Shown piece after piece: positions 63,475 to 64,000 of a DNA stretch of 64,000 bases. Position numbers and translations under genes: made by a program. The stretch is from Hyphomonas sp. Its GTDB lineage: Bacteria; Pseudomonadota; Alphaproteobacteria; Caulobacterales; Hyphomonadaceae. Each line of letters starts with the position of its first letter. The first letter of the stretch is position 1. The notes below the pieces were generated by a model. It ran no database searches and was not told the DNA's origin. It saw nothing but the letters and a program-made list of their open reading frames with translations. The stretch spans positions 2,170,001 through 2,234,000 of the forward strand of contig CP051229.1 in the NCBI GenBank assembly GCA_017792365.1, written 5' to 3'.

Positions 63475-63765
63475 CTAGAGCAGATCGTTGTAGAGGTCCC
63501 GCCAGTCGGGATTGTCTGCTTCGATCAGGTCGTATTTCCATGCACGCCGCCAGCGCTTGAGCCGCTTTTCGCGCTCAACTGCGCTGGCGAAGTCCGGATG
63601 CTGCTCAAACCAGACCAGTCGATCGATCCCGTAGCGAGCCGTGTAGCCCGGCACGGTCTGAGTGCGGTGCTCCCACACGCGGCGCAGCAGATCGCTGGTC
63701 AGGCCGACGTAAATCGTCCCGCGTTTGCGGCGCGCCAGAATGTAGACCCAGAACTGTTTGGTCAT
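63475..63765 (-). CDS. GIY-YIG family endonuclease-like protein
   Basis: 96 aa from ATG 63765. Core KQFWVYILARRKRGTIYVGL (GIY as VYI, YIG as YVG), TSDLLRRVWEHRTQTVPGYT (catalytic Arg), ASAVEREKRLKRWRRAWKYD (catalytic Glu) and a DWRDLYNDLL tail, the COG2827-type single-domain GIY-YIG proteins. A longer frame to 63903 runs through a palindromic repeat and is not used. Both flanks are REP-like repeats (63352-63460 and 63815-63920). Confidence 0.88.
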   Translation of the reverse strand: MTKQFWVYILARRKRGTIYVGLTSDLLRRVWEHRTQTVPGYTARYGIDRLVWFEQHPDFASAVEREKRLKRWRRAWKYDLIEADNPDWRDLYNDLL

Positions 63766-63814
63766 GCCCCATCCAACCGACGCCAGCTTGCATGATCGCG
63801 CAGCCGTATCCAGC

Positions 63815-63920
63815 GTCATCCCGGGGCGCGCAGCGAACCCGGGATCCGGCGTCAGGGTGAAGGCTCTGGTTCCGCGCAGGTGGTCGGGTCCCGGATCGGC
63901 CATTGGCCGTCCGGGATGAC
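63815..63920. repeat. REP-like palindrome, 5' of GIY-YIG gene
   Basis: Starts GTCATCCCGGGGCGCGCAGC, ends GTCCGGGATGAC; internal GGATCCGG and GGCCATTGGCC palindromes. The left half nearly equals 16732-16768 and the right half resembles the left half of 63352-63460. The remaining sequence to the window end shows nothing I can identify. Confidence 0.75.
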
Positions 63921-64000
63921 GATCGTTAGGGGCGTGCGGGCGTTGACCCGGGCATTCCGCGAATTAATGTCCCCTTTCTCGCCCGTCAGGGCGCACGGAA

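Overview
This 64 kb, GC-rich, gene-dense window looks like a chromosomal segment of an alphaproteobacterium, most likely from the Caulobacterales/Hyphomonadales group. The main reasons are a complete gcrA (the CcrM/GANTC-linked cell-cycle regulator restricted to alphaproteobacteria), a zwf-pgl-edd Entner-Doudoroff operon, a NodT-type efflux lipoprotein, DUF6152-type and NDUFA9-like genes, and intergenic palindromes of alphaproteobacterial style. I see no prophage, CRISPR array, IS transposase, rRNA or plasmid function. One tRNA gene, tRNA-Gly(CCC), is present.

Layout. 0-1 kb: free methionine sulfoxide reductase (cut by the window edge), a MarR regulator and tRNA-Gly. 1.3-5.3 kb: glucose-6-phosphate to KDPG (zwf, pgl, edd). 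5.5-14 kb: M20 peptidase, a self-regulated XRE/membrane-protein pair, a serine hydrolase, dCTP deaminase, GST, metZ, apaG, a peroxiredoxin-like protein without its cysteine, and hslO. 14-20.5 kb: argDF, a GIY-YIG nuclease and an Ntn acylase, with several classes of palindromic repeat between them. 20.7-28 kb: M48 protease, an ABC-2 permease, gcrA, then phoR-pstB-phoU-phoB, with pstS/C/A absent from their usual place and a Pho box before pstB. 28-46 kb: M13 peptidase, NDUFA9-like protein, uppP, gltD-gltB (glutamate synthase), queG, mtgA, and two glycosyltransferases. 46-51.4 kb: the translation block infC - I78 inhibitor - rpmI - rplT - pheS - pheT. 51.4-58 kb: mostly uncharacterised exported and membrane proteins, a RusA-like nuclease and fumC. 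58.3-63.3 kb: a four-gene tripartite ABC efflux operon (MacA/MacB-like plus TolC/NodT). 63.4 kb to the end: a second GIY-YIG gene between two palindromic repeats.

Two things stand out. First, an approximately 0.85 kb cassette (hairpin element + 162-codon ORF of unknown function + REP-like palindrome) occurs twice, at 19.66-20.54 kb and inverted at 51.47-52.30 kb; a third hairpin element without the ORF abuts argF. Both GIY-YIG genes also lie beside palindromic repeats. This may be an undescribed repeat/mobile-cassette system. Second, ten otherwise well-conserved genes carry about eighteen small indels, mostly single bases lost from short G/C runs (edd, argF, uppP, gltD, gltB, an alpha/beta hydrolase, pheS, an exported protein, DUF6152, the NodT protein). 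Because these include essential genes, I read most of them as assembly or sequencing errors and annotate the genes across their full reconstructed span.
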